Assembly (NCBI GenBank): GCA_002363155.1 | Contig: DEWH01000025.1 | Span: 1 to 53,154 of the forward strand | DNA: 53,154 bases | Direction of reading: 5' to 3' | Origin: Ruminococcaceae bacterium UBA3215 | GTDB lineage: Bacteria; Bacillota; Clostridia; Oscillospirales; Ruminococcaceae | In this document: piece after piece, positions 1-8,260 of the stretch | Numbering within the stretch: the first letter of the stretch is position 1 | How the letters are laid out: each line of letters opens with the position of its first letter | Translations under genes and position numbers: made by a program | The notes under the pieces: model-generated | Seen by the model: only the letters and a program-made list of their open reading frames with translations | What the model was told of the DNA's origin: nothing | Database searches by the model: none

Positions 1-142
1 CATCCTCCATGATGTAGGTGCGCAGATTGCCGATATGGGCATAATGATACACCGTGGGACCGCAGGTGTACATTTTCACCTTTCCCTCGGTGTAAGGTAT
101 GAACTCTTCTTTTGTTCTTGAAGCTGAATTGTAGATATACAT
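1..142 (-). CDS. cysS: Cysteinyl-tRNA synthetase, N-terminal part (runs off the window)
   Basis: About 47 N-terminal residues are present; the rest lies before base 1. The enzyme charges tRNA-Cys with cysteine in the cytoplasm. The visible part holds the class I signature typical of CysS: a TCGPTVY segment whose cysteine belongs to the zinc site, followed by the HIGH-like motif HIGN. The start at 142 is preceded on the minus strand by GAAAGGAAA with about 7 bases of spacing. An ATG at 149 is out of frame and overlaps that ribosome binding site. It is the last visible gene of the ruvX cluster. Confidence 0.93.
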   Translation of the reverse strand, partial: MYIYNSASRTKEEFIPYTEGKVKMYTCGPTVYHYAHIGNLRTYIMED

Positions 143-166
143 TATACATTTTCCTTTCGGATATAT

Positions 167-292
167 TTATTTAACAAAATAGTAACAGATTATAATAAGC
201 GCCAGCGAGCCGAACATTATTATCCAGTTGCGCGTCATTGTCCGCTTCATGCGCTTTTTGGATTCCTCGGGATCGTACTTCTTCTTATACAT
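167..292 (-). CDS. Small single-pass membrane protein, unknown function
   Basis: A 41-residue protein. The first half is very basic and charged (Lys/Arg-rich up to about residue 20), followed by one hydrophobic segment of about 18 residues reaching almost to the C-terminus. This suggests an N-in, tail-anchored-like topology. The start at 292 has a good AGGAGA site and overlaps the 3' end of ruvX by 8 bases, which implies translational coupling. A longer reading frame to 352 lies inside ruvX and has no better ribosome site. I do not recognise the family. Confidence 0.6.
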   Translation of the reverse strand: MYKKKYDPEESKKRMKRTMTRNWIIMFGSLALIIICYYFVK

Positions 293-707
293 TTCTGTTT
301 CTCCTGTACGCGAGATAGCTCTCAAGTATGATCGCTGCGGCTGCCGAATCAATCACAGCCTTGCGCTTCCTGCCGCGCTTGTTGAGTTCGTTCATGATCT
401 CATGCGCCGTTACAGTCGAGCTTCTCTCGTCCCACATCTCAACCGGGATATCGAGCCGCGCCCGAAGCAGTTCCGCGAACTCACAGCACTTCTCGCTTCT
501 CGGTCCTCTCGTGCCGTTCATATTTATCGGGTTGCCGACCACGGCGAGTTCCGCGCCGAGCTCTTTTATCTTATCCGCAACTTTGTCCGCGCAAACCTCG
601 AACCGCTTCTCGTCTATTATGCACACGGGCGTTGCTATCATCTCAAGCCTGTCGCATTCCGCAATGCCGGTGTGGCTGTCACCGAAATCTACCGAAACTA
701 TTTTCAT
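285..707 (-). CDS. ruvX: YqgF/RuvX-type RNase H-fold nuclease
   Basis: 140 residues, the usual length for this family. In bacteria it is linked to pre-16S rRNA 5'-end maturation and was annotated as a putative Holliday junction resolvase. Seen in the sequence: the first catalytic Asp in VDFGDSHTGIA (D7), the GNPINMNG loop at 58-65, DERSSTV at 93-99 and a late acidic residue at D120 followed by an Ala-rich helix. Together these form the RNase H-like acidic site. It is followed by a small membrane protein that overlaps its end and then by cysS. Confidence 0.93.
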   Translation of the reverse strand: MKIVSVDFGDSHTGIAECDRLEMIATPVCIIDEKRFEVCADKVADKIKELGAELAVVGNPINMNGTRGPRSEKCCEFAELLRARLDIPVEMWDERSSTVTAHEIMNELNKRGRKRKAVIDSAAAAIILESYLAYRRNRNV

Positions 708-718
708 ATATCTCCTTT

Positions 719-1558
719 TTATGTATGCGCCCAGAGATCAGCCTTATCGGGATCAAACCGCACGCGTATCACCTGCGTGTCATATTCGCTTGTGCAGACG
801 TGAACGTTCTCGTTCGAGGGTTCTGCAAAATACGGAGGCTCCTTTGTCTCAAAGTTTCCTTCTACCGCTTCCTGTATCCGCAGATCGGTAAGGTACAGAC
901 CGAGCTTCGAGACCCCGTCGTAAACGCTGTCGTCGTACATCATAAATTTGCCCTGAACCGCCGCGTACTCCGCGTAGCCTGCTTTTTCTTCAGTATCAAC
1001 CTCGGTGCCGCCGCTCGGACAACGCAGATAGATGAACTCGTTGTCCGTCCACCACTGTTCCGACGGATCATCGTAGAACTCCCAGCCAAGCGTACCGCTG
1101 TGGCACCAGTAACCGTCTGTGAAAGTGTTCATCGGCGAGAACCACAGCGCTCCGCCGTCCACTATATCACCGCAGCAAAAGCCGTTGTTGAGAATGCGCA
1201 CAAGTCCTCCGTGAAACTTGCTGTAGCCGAGAACTATGACCGCTTCGCCGTTATCCGCCTTCATTTCACCGAAATAGCGTATCTGGCAGTAATCGTCGGC
1301 GTGAATGAGCTGTCCGTTCGTCTGCAGAGCCGTGATAAGCTCGCCGGCTGCGTCCGTTTCAACGGTCTCAATATCCCCTTCCCGCTCGTCCGGTTCATCG
1401 GTCTGCTCCACGCTCGTTTCGCCGGAAACGGAAAACTCCTCCGTATTTGTCGTTGTCACGCTGACAGGCGATGTTGACTCTGTCTTTTGCTCTGTCCCCC
1501 CGCATCCGGCGCACAGCAGCACCGACAGCATCAATGCCGTCAGATGTTTTGCTTTCAT
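719..1558 (-). CDS. Putative lipoprotein, unknown function
   Basis: 279 residues. A basic start (MKAKH), a hydrophobic stretch and a CAGC lipobox put the acylated cysteine at residue 19, so the mature protein should be anchored to the outer face of the membrane. Residues 20-65 are rich in Thr, Ser and Glu, a typical flexible linker. The remaining 200 residues form an acidic, Trp/Tyr-rich globular domain with several paired cysteines. I do not recognise the domain. It stands 11 bases upstream of ruvX on the same strand. Confidence 0.7.
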   Translation of the reverse strand: MKAKHLTALMLSVLLCAGCGGTEQKTESTSPVSVTTTNTEEFSVSGETSVEQTDEPDEREGDIETVETDAAGELITALQTNGQLIHADDYCQIRYFGEMKADNGEAVIVLGYSKFHGGLVRILNNGFCCGDIVDGGALWFSPMNTFTDGYWCHSGTLGWEFYDDPSEQWWTDNEFIYLRCPSGGTEVDTEEKAGYAEYAAVQGKFMMYDDSVYDGVSKLGLYLTDLRIQEAVEGNFETKEPPYFAEPSNENVHVCTSEYDTQVIRVRFDPDKADLWAHT

Positions 1559-1608
1559 TTTATCTCCTCACGTGAACACTTCTTTGTCTATATCTTTAGG
1601 TATTGCCT

Positions 1609-2763
1609 TTACTCTTTATACGCGTCAGCCACCGCTTTTGCCACGGTATCCGCTACCCGCTTGTCAAGCGGACTCGCGATGATGTTCTCCGGGGTTATCT
1701 CATTATCCGGGATAATCGACGCGATAGCATAAGCCGCAGCGCGCTTCATTTCCTCGGTTATGCGTTTTGCCTGCACTGAAAGAGCGCCCTTGAACAGTCC
1801 GGGGAACACAAGGACGTTGTTTATCTGATTCGGGAAGTCGCTTCTGCCTGTACCGACGATGAACGCACCGGCTTTCTTTGCCTTGTCGGGCATTATCTCC
1901 GGTGTCGGATTCGCCATTGCGAATACGATCGGCTTTTCTGCCATGCTCTGCACCATTTCCTCCGAAACGAGGTTGGGGCGGGAAACGCCGATGAACGCGT
2001 CCGCGCCTTTCATAGCGTCGGCGAGCTTACCCTTGCGGCAGTTCTTGTTTGACTTGTTCTTTATATCTTCGTGAGCGGGATTGTCATAGCTGTCATCGCG
2101 GTTGATTATGCCGCAGAGATCTACCATAATAAGATCACCGATGCCGAGACTGAGCAGGAATGTGCCGATAGCTATACCTGCCGCACCTGCGCCGTTTATT
2201 ACGACTGTCATATCCGAGAGCTTCTTCCCTGCGCACTTTGCCGCGTTTATCAGAGCCGCGCCTACTACGACCGCAGTTCCGTGCTGATCGTCGTGGAATA
2301 CCGGGATATCCAGCTTCTCTTTCAGCTTCCGCTCGATCTCGAAACAGCGCGGAGCCGCGATATCTTCAAGGTTGATGCCGCCGAAGCTGTCGGACAGCAG
2401 TTCTATCGTATGAACGATCTCGTCAACGTCCTTGCTCTTTATGCAGAGCGGGAACGCGTCAACCCCCGCGAACTCCTTGAACAGGCAGCATTTTCCCTCC
2501 ATTACCGGCATACCGGCAAGTCCGCCGATATCGCCGAGTCCCAGCACGGCGGTGCCGTCGGTTATTACCGCGACAAGGTTCTTTCTGCGCGTGAGCTTGT
2601 ATGACAGCGACGGGTCTTTCCGGATCTCAAGGCAAGCCTGCGCAACGCCGGGAGTGTATGCCAGAGACAGGTCTTCGCGGGTGTTTATCGGCGCGCGGGA
2701 TATGACCTCGATCTTGCCCTGCCATTCGTAGTGTTTTTTGAGTGCTTCTTCTTTGATGTCCAC
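1609..2763 (-). CDS. Malic enzyme (NAD(P)-dependent, decarboxylating)
   Basis: Oxidises malate to pyruvate and CO2. The protein shows the family order: the N-terminal IEVISRAPINTREDL region, the YTPGVA motif, a GLGDIGG glycine-rich segment, the metal/malate region DDQHGTAVV and the Rossmann fold INGAGAAGIAIG, then FAMANPTPEI. Length (384 residues from 2763) fits the short bacterial type. The start is uncertain: GTG at 2763, TTG at 2772 and GTG at 2784 are all in frame, and the last two lie inside a family A repeat. None has a clear ribosome binding site. An AAGGAG lies far upstream (2855-2860), on the other side of the repeat. Confidence 0.9.
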   Translation of the reverse strand: MDIKEEALKKHYEWQGKIEVISRAPINTREDLSLAYTPGVAQACLEIRKDPSLSYKLTRRKNLVAVITDGTAVLGLGDIGGLAGMPVMEGKCCLFKEFAGVDAFPLCIKSKDVDEIVHTIELLSDSFGGINLEDIAAPRCFEIERKLKEKLDIPVFHDDQHGTAVVVGAALINAAKCAGKKLSDMTVVINGAGAAGIAIGTFLLSLGIGDLIMVDLCGIINRDDSYDNPAHEDIKNKSNKNCRKGKLADAMKGADAFIGVSRPNLVSEEMVQSMAEKPIVFAMANPTPEIMPDKAKKAGAFIVGTGRSDFPNQINNVLVFPGLFKGALSVQAKRITEEMKRAAAYAIASIIPDNEITPENIIASPLDKRVADTVAKAVADAYKE

Positions 2764-2770
2764 CTTTTTC

Positions 2771-2822
2771 AATGCACAATGCACAATTCACAATGCACAA
2801 TTATGGTATCGCCTTCGGCGAT
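2771..2822 (-). repeat. Family A hairpin plus 7-bp tandem repeat, copy 1
   Basis: On the minus strand: a 6-bp hairpin (ATCGCC, loop GAA, GGCGAT; 2808-2822), then ACC and about four and a half units of ATTGTG followed by C or A (2771-2803). It lies directly upstream of the malic enzyme start and is the inverted partner of the copy at 3228-3276. Confidence 0.85.
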
Positions 2823-2862
2823 GATCATAAAAGGGTAAATTGACTATCGTGCTTCTCCTTTC

Positions 2863-3219
2863 TCACTTCTGTTCAAAAATCCTTTTAACTATTGCAGTCA
2901 AGATCCTGATGATCTCCTTGCAATCGTTGTAAATACTTTCATAATGTTCTTTTTCTATATAATCGGTTTTATATAAAAGTTCGAGCCAATACTCGGTCTC
3001 ACATGCTTCTTTCAGAGCAATGTTCATTTTTGCTCCGAAATCCGCTCTGCTCTGTCCTCTTATTGCTTCCCTGACATTTGCACCTATGCTTGTTCCGCTG
3101 CGAAGGATCTGCTTTGACATAACATATTCGCTTTTTTCAGCGCACAAATACTTATACAGATTAACGATCCGCACAGCAAATTCCATACTTTTTTCAACAA
3201 TAATGTTATTATCCGTCAT
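2863..3219 (-). CDS. Four-helix-bundle protein (TIGR02436/S23, bAvd-like)
   Basis: 118 residues, all-helical in appearance. It carries the family core: SKQILRSGTSIGANVREA, then a Gln-Ser/Asp-Phe segment, KMNIALKEACETEYWLELL and a final helix. The family is known from open reading frames in 23S rRNA intervening sequences and as the accessory protein Avd of diversity-generating retroelements; many members are stand-alone. Those proteins form pentamers and bind nucleic acid. Here it is neither in an rRNA nor beside a reverse transcriptase. The ATG at 3219 lacks a clear ribosome binding site, because the repeat hairpin lies about 9 bases upstream. Both flanks are family A repeats. Confidence 0.9.
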   Translation of the reverse strand: MTDNNIIVEKSMEFAVRIVNLYKYLCAEKSEYVMSKQILRSGTSIGANVREAIRGQSRADFGAKMNIALKEACETEYWLELLYKTDYIEKEHYESIYNDCKEIIRILTAIVKRIFEQK

Positions 3220-3227
3220 TCAAATAA

Positions 3228-3276
3228 GCGCGAAGCGCCTCCATAATTGTGAATTGTGCATTGTGAATTGTGCATT
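3228..3276 (+). repeat. Family A hairpin plus 7-bp tandem repeat, copy 2
   Basis: On the plus strand: GCGC-GAA-GCGC hairpin (3228-3238), CTCC, then ATTGTGA, ATTGTGC, ATTGTGA, ATTGTGC and ATT (3246-3276). The final T is shared with the stop codon of the minus-strand PHP gene. It is inverted relative to copy 1. Confidence 0.85.
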
Positions 3277-4130
3277 CACACATTAAGGTGTTCTCCGCGG
3301 GTGATTATGGCGCGGACAGACTGCTCCGGCGTGAACTTGTAGCCCAGCGAGATCGCGTAGTGGTTGTAGAAGCCGTGGAAATCAGAACCGCCTGTGGGCA
3401 GAAGTCCGTACTGCTGGCACATATCGAGAAGCTGCTCTTCCTCGGTCTCGTCGGCGCTCTCGTGATAGACCTCGATGCCGTCGATCTTGCCCTGTGCGGC
3501 AAGCTCCTCGATAAGCTCGAAGCTGTTATACACTTTCGGGTGCGCGATAACGGCAGTACCGCCTGCCGAGCGTATAAGCTCCAGCGCAAAGCGCACGTCC
3601 GGATTATGCTCCGTTTCCTTGCGCACTTCCTCGGCGCAGAGACCTGTCTGTGCATTGAACAGCTTGTCATACACATCGCCGTACAGGTCTGTGGTGTATC
3701 CGTAGTCCATGAGCGCGTGCATTATATGGCACTTGTATATCGTCTTTCCTCCGGCCGCATAGCGCAGAATGTTCTCGAAAGCTATGGGGTACTGCTCGAT
3801 GACCTTGAGCGCCATTTCCTTGCCCCTGCGCTTTCTTGCCTCTGTGGTGCGCAGGCAGAGCCCTTCGAGTCTGTCCGGCTTATGGGGCATATAGCAGAGG
3901 ATATGCACCTTTCTGCCGCGGGTGCCGTCAACGGCGGATATCTCCACAGCCGGCAGCACTCTGATGCCGTAACGCTGACCGAGTATCACGGCGCGGGCGG
4001 TAGATGCAAGGCTGTCGTGATCGGTTATCGAGAGAACGTCGATATTGTTGCGCTTAGCCTGCGCTATGACTTCCTCGATACCGAGTGAACCGTTCGATAA
4101 AGTGGTGTGACAATGTAAATCTGCTCTCAT
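3276..4130 (-). CDS. PHP-domain metal-dependent phosphoesterase
   Basis: 284 residues. The N-terminus MRADLHCHTTLSNG carries the HxH metal motif of the PHP fold. ITDHDSL and later His/Glu/Asp clusters (AIHPKVY-like AVIAHPKVY, GGSDFHG) supply the remaining metal ligands. Relatives such as YciV/RNase AM act on nucleotide or RNA 5' ends; the exact substrate here is not visible. The start at 4130 was chosen because AGGAGA lies 8 bases upstream; a TTG at 4151 has poor spacing. The stop codon overlaps a family A repeat. Confidence 0.85.
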   Translation of the reverse strand: MRADLHCHTTLSNGSLGIEEVIAQAKRNNIDVLSITDHDSLASTARAVILGQRYGIRVLPAVEISAVDGTRGRKVHILCYMPHKPDRLEGLCLRTTEARKRRGKEMALKVIEQYPIAFENILRYAAGGKTIYKCHIMHALMDYGYTTDLYGDVYDKLFNAQTGLCAEEVRKETEHNPDVRFALELIRSAGGTAVIAHPKVYNSFELIEELAAQGKIDGIEVYHESADETEEEQLLDMCQQYGLLPTGGSDFHGFYNHYAISLGYKFTPEQSVRAIITRGEHLNV

Positions 4131-4243
4131 GACAATTCTCCTGTTTTCCAATCCTTTCGTGTAAACTTACCCGCCATGCTCTGCGAAGCAAATCGGAGAC
4201 AGCGCAGGGCGGATATATCCGACAGCGGCATGATGCCGCATAA

Positions 4244-5107
4244 TTACTTGATAACTTTTCCTTTTGTCTTTACTTTCACAGCCGCGCCGTGAGTACGGGC
4301 GGACTTTTTCTCCTTCGGGATCTCTGTCGGCTCCTCGAAGCCTCCTCTGTCCTCGAAAACTGCTTCTTCTTCCGTATCATAGCGGGAGTATTCGGGATTC
4401 TTCTCGCCCTTTGACTCATAGAACGGGTCTATGATGTATTTCTGTATCACCGGGTACGCGCAGAATGTGGCGATGAAATTGAGCCATGCGAAAGGCAGTA
4501 ACGGCAGAAGAAGCATAGAATACGGGAATCCGAGCATCATCAGCACGATCACAGCGAACCACGCGAAGAATGCGGCGAAACTTCTCTTGAAGCCGACTAC
4601 CATAAGAATGAACGAGTTCTTGATTATCTGCGGGAGTTTAAGGTTAAGGGCGACTATCTGCGGATAGATGTAGAAGTGCATCATTATCACGAAAAAGCCC
4701 ATTGCCACAGACAACGCGAGTATTATCTTCGTCTGCATGTCGGAAGTGTTCTGCAAGGCCGCGGAGTAGAAGTTCAGGTTATATGCGAGTATGAATATCA
4801 GTCCGAGGTCTATGATGCCGACGATAAGGGACTGTCTGAAATTCTTCTTGAAAGCTTCAAAGAACTCATGGAACACGAATATCGGTTCCCCTATCACGAA
4901 TTTGCGCATAAGCTGGGTCATTGCCGCTGTTGCGGGTCCGAATGTGACCACGGGAATGCAGAAAAGAACGTATATAAGATTGATCTGGAAGAACTTCCAG
5001 AACTTTTCACCGAATATCTCCCAGAACAGGAAGAAGGCTTTTTTCTTGGGTCCGCCCTTCTGAACACCGCTTCCTGTTTTTCTGTAATTATATAAGCCGA
5101 ATGCCAT
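4244..5107 (-). CDS. DUF624 (YesL-like) integral membrane protein
   Basis: 287 residues. The region FWEIFGEKFWKFFQINLIYVLFCIPVVTFGPATAAM is the hallmark DUF624 start, with a first membrane helix followed by the PxxTxGPA turn. About five more hydrophobic helices follow to roughly residue 225. The last 60 residues are a charged cytoplasmic tail, acidic and then Lys-rich. Relatives often sit beside sugar-uptake systems, but none is nearby, so the role is unknown. A sigma-A promoter (5161-5189) lies 54 bases upstream. Small hairpins follow the stop in 4200-4243. Confidence 0.82.
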   Translation of the reverse strand: MAFGLYNYRKTGSGVQKGGPKKKAFFLFWEIFGEKFWKFFQINLIYVLFCIPVVTFGPATAAMTQLMRKFVIGEPIFVFHEFFEAFKKNFRQSLIVGIIDLGLIFILAYNLNFYSAALQNTSDMQTKIILALSVAMGFFVIMMHFYIYPQIVALNLKLPQIIKNSFILMVVGFKRSFAAFFAWFAVIVLMMLGFPYSMLLLPLLPFAWLNFIATFCAYPVIQKYIIDPFYESKGEKNPEYSRYDTEEEAVFEDRGGFEEPTEIPKEKKSARTHGAAVKVKTKGKVIK

Positions 5108-5160
5108 AAATACCCTTCCACAAACACGGCGCTTGCCGCAGAAAATAAAATACCAATCAT

Positions 5161-5189
5161 ATTATACTACATTTCGTCACATTTTGCAA
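5161..5189 (-). promoter_or_regulatory. Sigma-A promoter of the DUF624 gene
   Basis: Minus strand: TTGCAA, 17-base spacer, TATAAT, giving a leader of about 50 bases before the ATG at 5107. It is divergent from the uvrC promoter. Confidence 0.65.
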
Positions 5190-5258
5190 GCATTTTTTTG
5201 CTTTTTTACGAATACCGCGGGCTCATACACGGATCATTTTAAAACAGAACGATAATAT

Positions 5259-5287
5259 TTGACATTTCGGGCAAAATATGTTATTAT
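5259..5287 (+). promoter_or_regulatory. Sigma-A promoter of the uvrC operon
   Basis: TTGACA at 5259-5264, 17 bases, TATTAT at 5282-5287. The first gene starts 43 bases downstream at 5331. No SOS-box-like palindrome was seen by eye. Confidence 0.75.
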
Positions 5288-5330
5288 GTATATACTTGTA
5301 ATTCTGTACCGGGAGAGTGGTGGATAAGCT

Positions 5331-7154
5331 TTGTTTGAACGGCTCGAATATCTGCGCGAAAAATCAAACAAGCTGCCCTTGCGTCCCGGCGTATATCAGA
5401 TGAAGGACAAGTCCGGCAAGATAATCTACATCGGCAAGGCAAAGCTGTTAAAGAACCGCGTGACTTCCTATTTTCACGCTGTCGAAGCGCATAACGCAAA
5501 GACCTACAAGCTCGTGTCGGTGATCTATGATTTCGATTTTATCGTATGCGATACCGAGCTTGACGCACTTGTTCTTGAAGCAAGCCTTATAAAGCTCCAT
5601 TCGCCGAAGTACAATATCCTGCTGAAAGACGACAAGGGATTCAGCTACTTCCGCATCACCGGCGGCGATTATCCGCGCATACGCCATTCCTTCAAGAACG
5701 ACGATCCCTCCTCCTCATACATCGGTCCGTATATGAGCGCATGGACGGTCAAGCAGACCTGTGAGGAGTGCAATAAAATATTCATGCTCCCCACCTGCAA
5801 TAAAGAGTTCCCACGCGATTTCGGCAAAGAGCGCCCCTGCCTCAACTACCACATCAAGCGCTGCATGGGCGTGTGCAAGGGCAATATCTCCCCGGAAGAA
5901 TACGGCGGTATCATCAGACAGGCTGTCGATTACATCAGAAACGGCAGCAAGGACAGTGTTGAGCGGCTCACCGAGGAAATGAACGCGGCGGCGGAAGCAC
6001 TCGAATTTGAGAAGGCGGCAAAGCTCCGTGACAGGATCGCCGCAATAGAACGCGCCGCGAACGTGCAGTCAATACGCTCGGAACGGGATATAAGCTGCGA
6101 TGTGTTTGCCCTTTCGCACAACACGGGACTTACGGCGGCTGCCGTAGTAAAGTACAGGAACGGTCAGCTCATCGACAAGGAAAACTACTTCATCGGAGAT
6201 GAGGGCGAGCCGGAATTTATGCGCTCGGAGTTTCTGATGCGCTATTACGAGAACGGCAGAGAGATACCAAAGCTTATTCTGCTTGACGGCGATACCGAGG
6301 ACAACGGGCTGCTGGAAGAATACTTCCGCGGCATTTCCGGTCACAAGGTGTCGATAAATGTTCCGAAACGGGGCGAGAACCTTGTTCTCTCAACGCTTGC
6401 CAAGAGCAATGCGGACGAATACCTCGCGCTCCGGGTAGGACGGACAAGCCGTGAGATAACCGCGCTCCAGGATCTCCAGAAGCTTCTCGGGCTGAAGAAG
6501 ATACCAGAACTGATCGAAAGCTACGATATATCCAATATGGGCGAACAGACGCGCGTTGCGGGTATGATAACATATAAGAACGGCAGACCGTTCAAGGCGG
6601 GCTACCGCAGATTCAACATCAAGGACGTTGCCGGTATAGATGACTACGCCTGTATGCAGGAAGTCCTTCGCAGACGCTTCACCCACTACCTCGACGGCGA
6701 TGAGAGCTTCTCAGAACGCCCCGATCTTATCCTGCTGGACGGCGGAAAGGGTCATGTGGCGGCAGTGCGTGAAGTGTTCGATGAAATGGGCATAGATGTG
6801 CCGCTGTTCGGACTCGTCAAAGACGACAAGCACCGCACCCGTGCGATCGCGGCGGACGGCGGTGAGATACAGGTGAACGCGAACCGCAGCCTGTTCAGAC
6901 TGCTGACAGAGATACAGGACGAGGTACACCGCTACTCGATCAACTACCAGCGCAAGAAGCACAAGATGACGCAGTACGAACTCGATCTCACGAAGGTGAA
7001 CGGCATCGGTGAGAAAAAAGCGCTGGCACTTCTGAAAGAATACAAGACAAAACAGGGCATAAAAGCCGCCACAGTGGAACAGCTGATGCAGACCGCAAAG
7101 ATCAGCAGAGAGACTGCGGAAGAGCTGTATGTCTTTGTACAGGACGCATTCTGA
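5331..7154 (+). CDS. uvrC: UvrABC excinuclease subunit C
   Basis: 607 residues, full length. It makes the two incisions around a bulky DNA lesion together with UvrA and UvrB. Domains in order: GIY-YIG nuclease (PGVYQMKDKSGKIIYIGKAK, about 19-38), a Cys-rich linker near 145-185, UVR motif binding UvrB (about 205-240), RNase H-like endonuclease with DISNMGEQ and LLDGGKGH, and a C-terminal helix-hairpin-helix region (VNGIGEKKA). It starts with TTG at 5331; an in-frame stop lies just upstream, and the match to family N-termini begins here. GGGAGAG is rather distant. rsmD and coaD follow on the same strand. Confidence 0.95.
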   Translation: MFERLEYLREKSNKLPLRPGVYQMKDKSGKIIYIGKAKLLKNRVTSYFHAVEAHNAKTYKLVSVIYDFDFIVCDTELDALVLEASLIKLHSPKYNILLKDDKGFSYFRITGGDYPRIRHSFKNDDPSSSYIGPYMSAWTVKQTCEECNKIFMLPTCNKEFPRDFGKERPCLNYHIKRCMGVCKGNISPEEYGGIIRQAVDYIRNGSKDSVERLTEEMNAAAEALEFEKAAKLRDRIAAIERAANVQSIRSERDISCDVFALSHNTGLTAAAVVKYRNGQLIDKENYFIGDEGEPEFMRSEFLMRYYENGREIPKLILLDGDTEDNGLLEEYFRGISGHKVSINVPKRGENLVLSTLAKSNADEYLALRVGRTSREITALQDLQKLLGLKKIPELIESYDISNMGEQTRVAGMITYKNGRPFKAGYRRFNIKDVAGIDDYACMQEVLRRRFTHYLDGDESFSERPDLILLDGGKGHVAAVREVFDEMGIDVPLFGLVKDDKHRTRAIAADGGEIQVNANRSLFRLLTEIQDEVHRYSINYQRKKHKMTQYELDLTKVNGIGEKKALALLKEYKTKQGIKAATVEQLMQTAKISRETAEELYVFVQDAF

Positions 7155-7190
7155 CATTTTACCGATAAAAGAAGACCGAAAGGATAAGTT

Positions 7191-7757
7191 ATGAGAGTTA
7201 TTACGGGAAAAGCCCGTGGAATGAAGCTAAGGTCGCTGGAAGGCACCGACGTTATAAGACCCACAGCCGACGCGGTAAAGGAAGCAATGTTCAGCATCGT
7301 GCAGTTCGATCTCGATGAGGACAGTGTGGTGCTCGATCTGTTTGCCGGCTCCGGTCAGCTCGGTATCGAAGCGCTCAGCCGCGGTGCAAAAAAGGCTTAC
7401 TTCGTTGACAGCAGCCGTGAGTCGATAGCGGTGATACGGGAGAACCTTGCACACACGAAGCTTGAAGACCAGGCACAGGTCATTAATATGCCCAACTCCG
7501 CATTTTTGCGCACCGCACGGGAAAAGATAGATATAGCATTCCTCGATCCGCCTTACGGAAAAGACCTTATAAAGCGTTCGCTCCCTGCACTTACGGAGAT
7601 AATGAGCGAAAACGGGATAATCGTCTGCGAACATGAGAAGGAATGCAGGCTCCCCGAAGAGGAGAACGGATTTGTGATATCCGGAAAATACAGATACGGA
7701 AAGATCGCCCTCACCGTTTACAAGCGGAAACAGAGCGAGGAAACGGAGACTGAATGA
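7191..7757 (+). CDS. rsmD: 16S rRNA (guanine966-N2)-methyltransferase
   Basis: 188 residues. It methylates G966 of 16S rRNA using S-adenosylmethionine. Seen: the RsmD start MRVITGKARGMKL, the SAM-binding DLFAGSGQLGIEALSRGA, and the catalytic motif FLDPPYGK characteristic of N-6/N-2 amino methylases. ATG at 7191 follows GAAAGGATAAG. Its stop overlaps the coaD start (ATGA), the usual rsmD-coaD pairing. Confidence 0.95.
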   Translation: MRVITGKARGMKLRSLEGTDVIRPTADAVKEAMFSIVQFDLDEDSVVLDLFAGSGQLGIEALSRGAKKAYFVDSSRESIAVIRENLAHTKLEDQAQVINMPNSAFLRTAREKIDIAFLDPPYGKDLIKRSLPALTEIMSENGIIVCEHEKECRLPEEENGFVISGKYRYGKIALTVYKRKQSEETETE

Positions 7758-8260
7758 AGAAAGCAATTTATCCGGGAAGCTTCGATCCCGTCACAAACGG
7801 TCATTACGAAATAATCAAACGCGCGTCGGGTATGTTCGACCGCCTCATAGTGCTGATATCGGTAAACCCTAACAAGCACTCCAGCTTTAGTGTCGAAGAA
7901 CGCGCAGACCTGTTAAGGCGCGTGTGCTATGATATACCGAATGTGCAGATAGACAGCTGCAGCGGGCTTATCGTGGACTATTTCAGGGAGCATGACTGCG
8001 ACATTATCGTAAAAGGACTGCGCGCGATGTCCGATTTTGAGACGGAGTTCCAGATGGCGCATGTCAACAAGCATCTCTGCCCGCGTGCGGAAACGGTATT
8101 CCTGTGCGCAGACAACGAGAACACCTACCTATCATCGAGTATGGTCAAACAGATAGCGGTATTCGGAGGAGACATCTCGCCTTTCGTACCCGAATCTATC
8201 AAAGAAGATATAATGAAAAGACTTGATACAACAAAGACAAACGGAGGAACACAGAAATGA
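7754..8260 (+). CDS. coaD: Phosphopantetheine adenylyltransferase
   Basis: 168 residues. It catalyses the fourth step of coenzyme A synthesis, joining 4'-phosphopantetheine and ATP to give dephospho-CoA. The nucleotidyltransferase motif is YPGSFDPVTNGH near the N-terminus. The KGLR segment and TYLSSSMVKQIA near the C-terminus are also typical. It overlaps rsmD by 4 bases and the following coiled-coil gene by 4 bases. Confidence 0.96.
   Translation: MKKAIYPGSFDPVTNGHYEIIKRASGMFDRLIVLISVNPNKHSSFSVEERADLLRRVCYDIPNVQIDSCSGLIVDYFREHDCDIIVKGLRAMSDFETEFQMAHVNKHLCPRAETVFLCADNENTYLSSSMVKQIAVFGGDISPFVPESIKEDIMKRLDTTKTNGGTQK

Larger units (their letters stand above)
2771..3276. mobile_element. Candidate four-helix-bundle cassette bounded by inverted repeats
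   Basis: A single gene (2863-3219) lies between two copies of the family A repeat in opposite orientation. In each copy the hairpin faces inward and the 7-bp tandem units face outward. The right copy ends at base 3276, which is also part of the stop codon of the PHP gene. The left copy ends 7 bases before the malic enzyme GTG. The block therefore looks inserted between two genes of one operon. No transposase is present and no target duplication was found by eye, so the mobile reading is inference. Confidence 0.45.

Noticed and set aside
2773..2828. A 19-residue reading frame starting at 2828 (minus) across the repeat
   Set aside because: It is mostly repeat sequence and has no ribosome binding site at usable distance.
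2863..3219. Four-helix-bundle gene as a 23S rRNA intervening sequence or part of a diversity-generating retroelement
   Set aside because: No rRNA sequence flanks it, and no reverse transcriptase or template/variable repeat pair was seen.
2771..3276. The 7-bp arrays as CRISPR repeats
   Set aside because: Units are 7 bp, contiguous, without spacers, and no cas gene is present.
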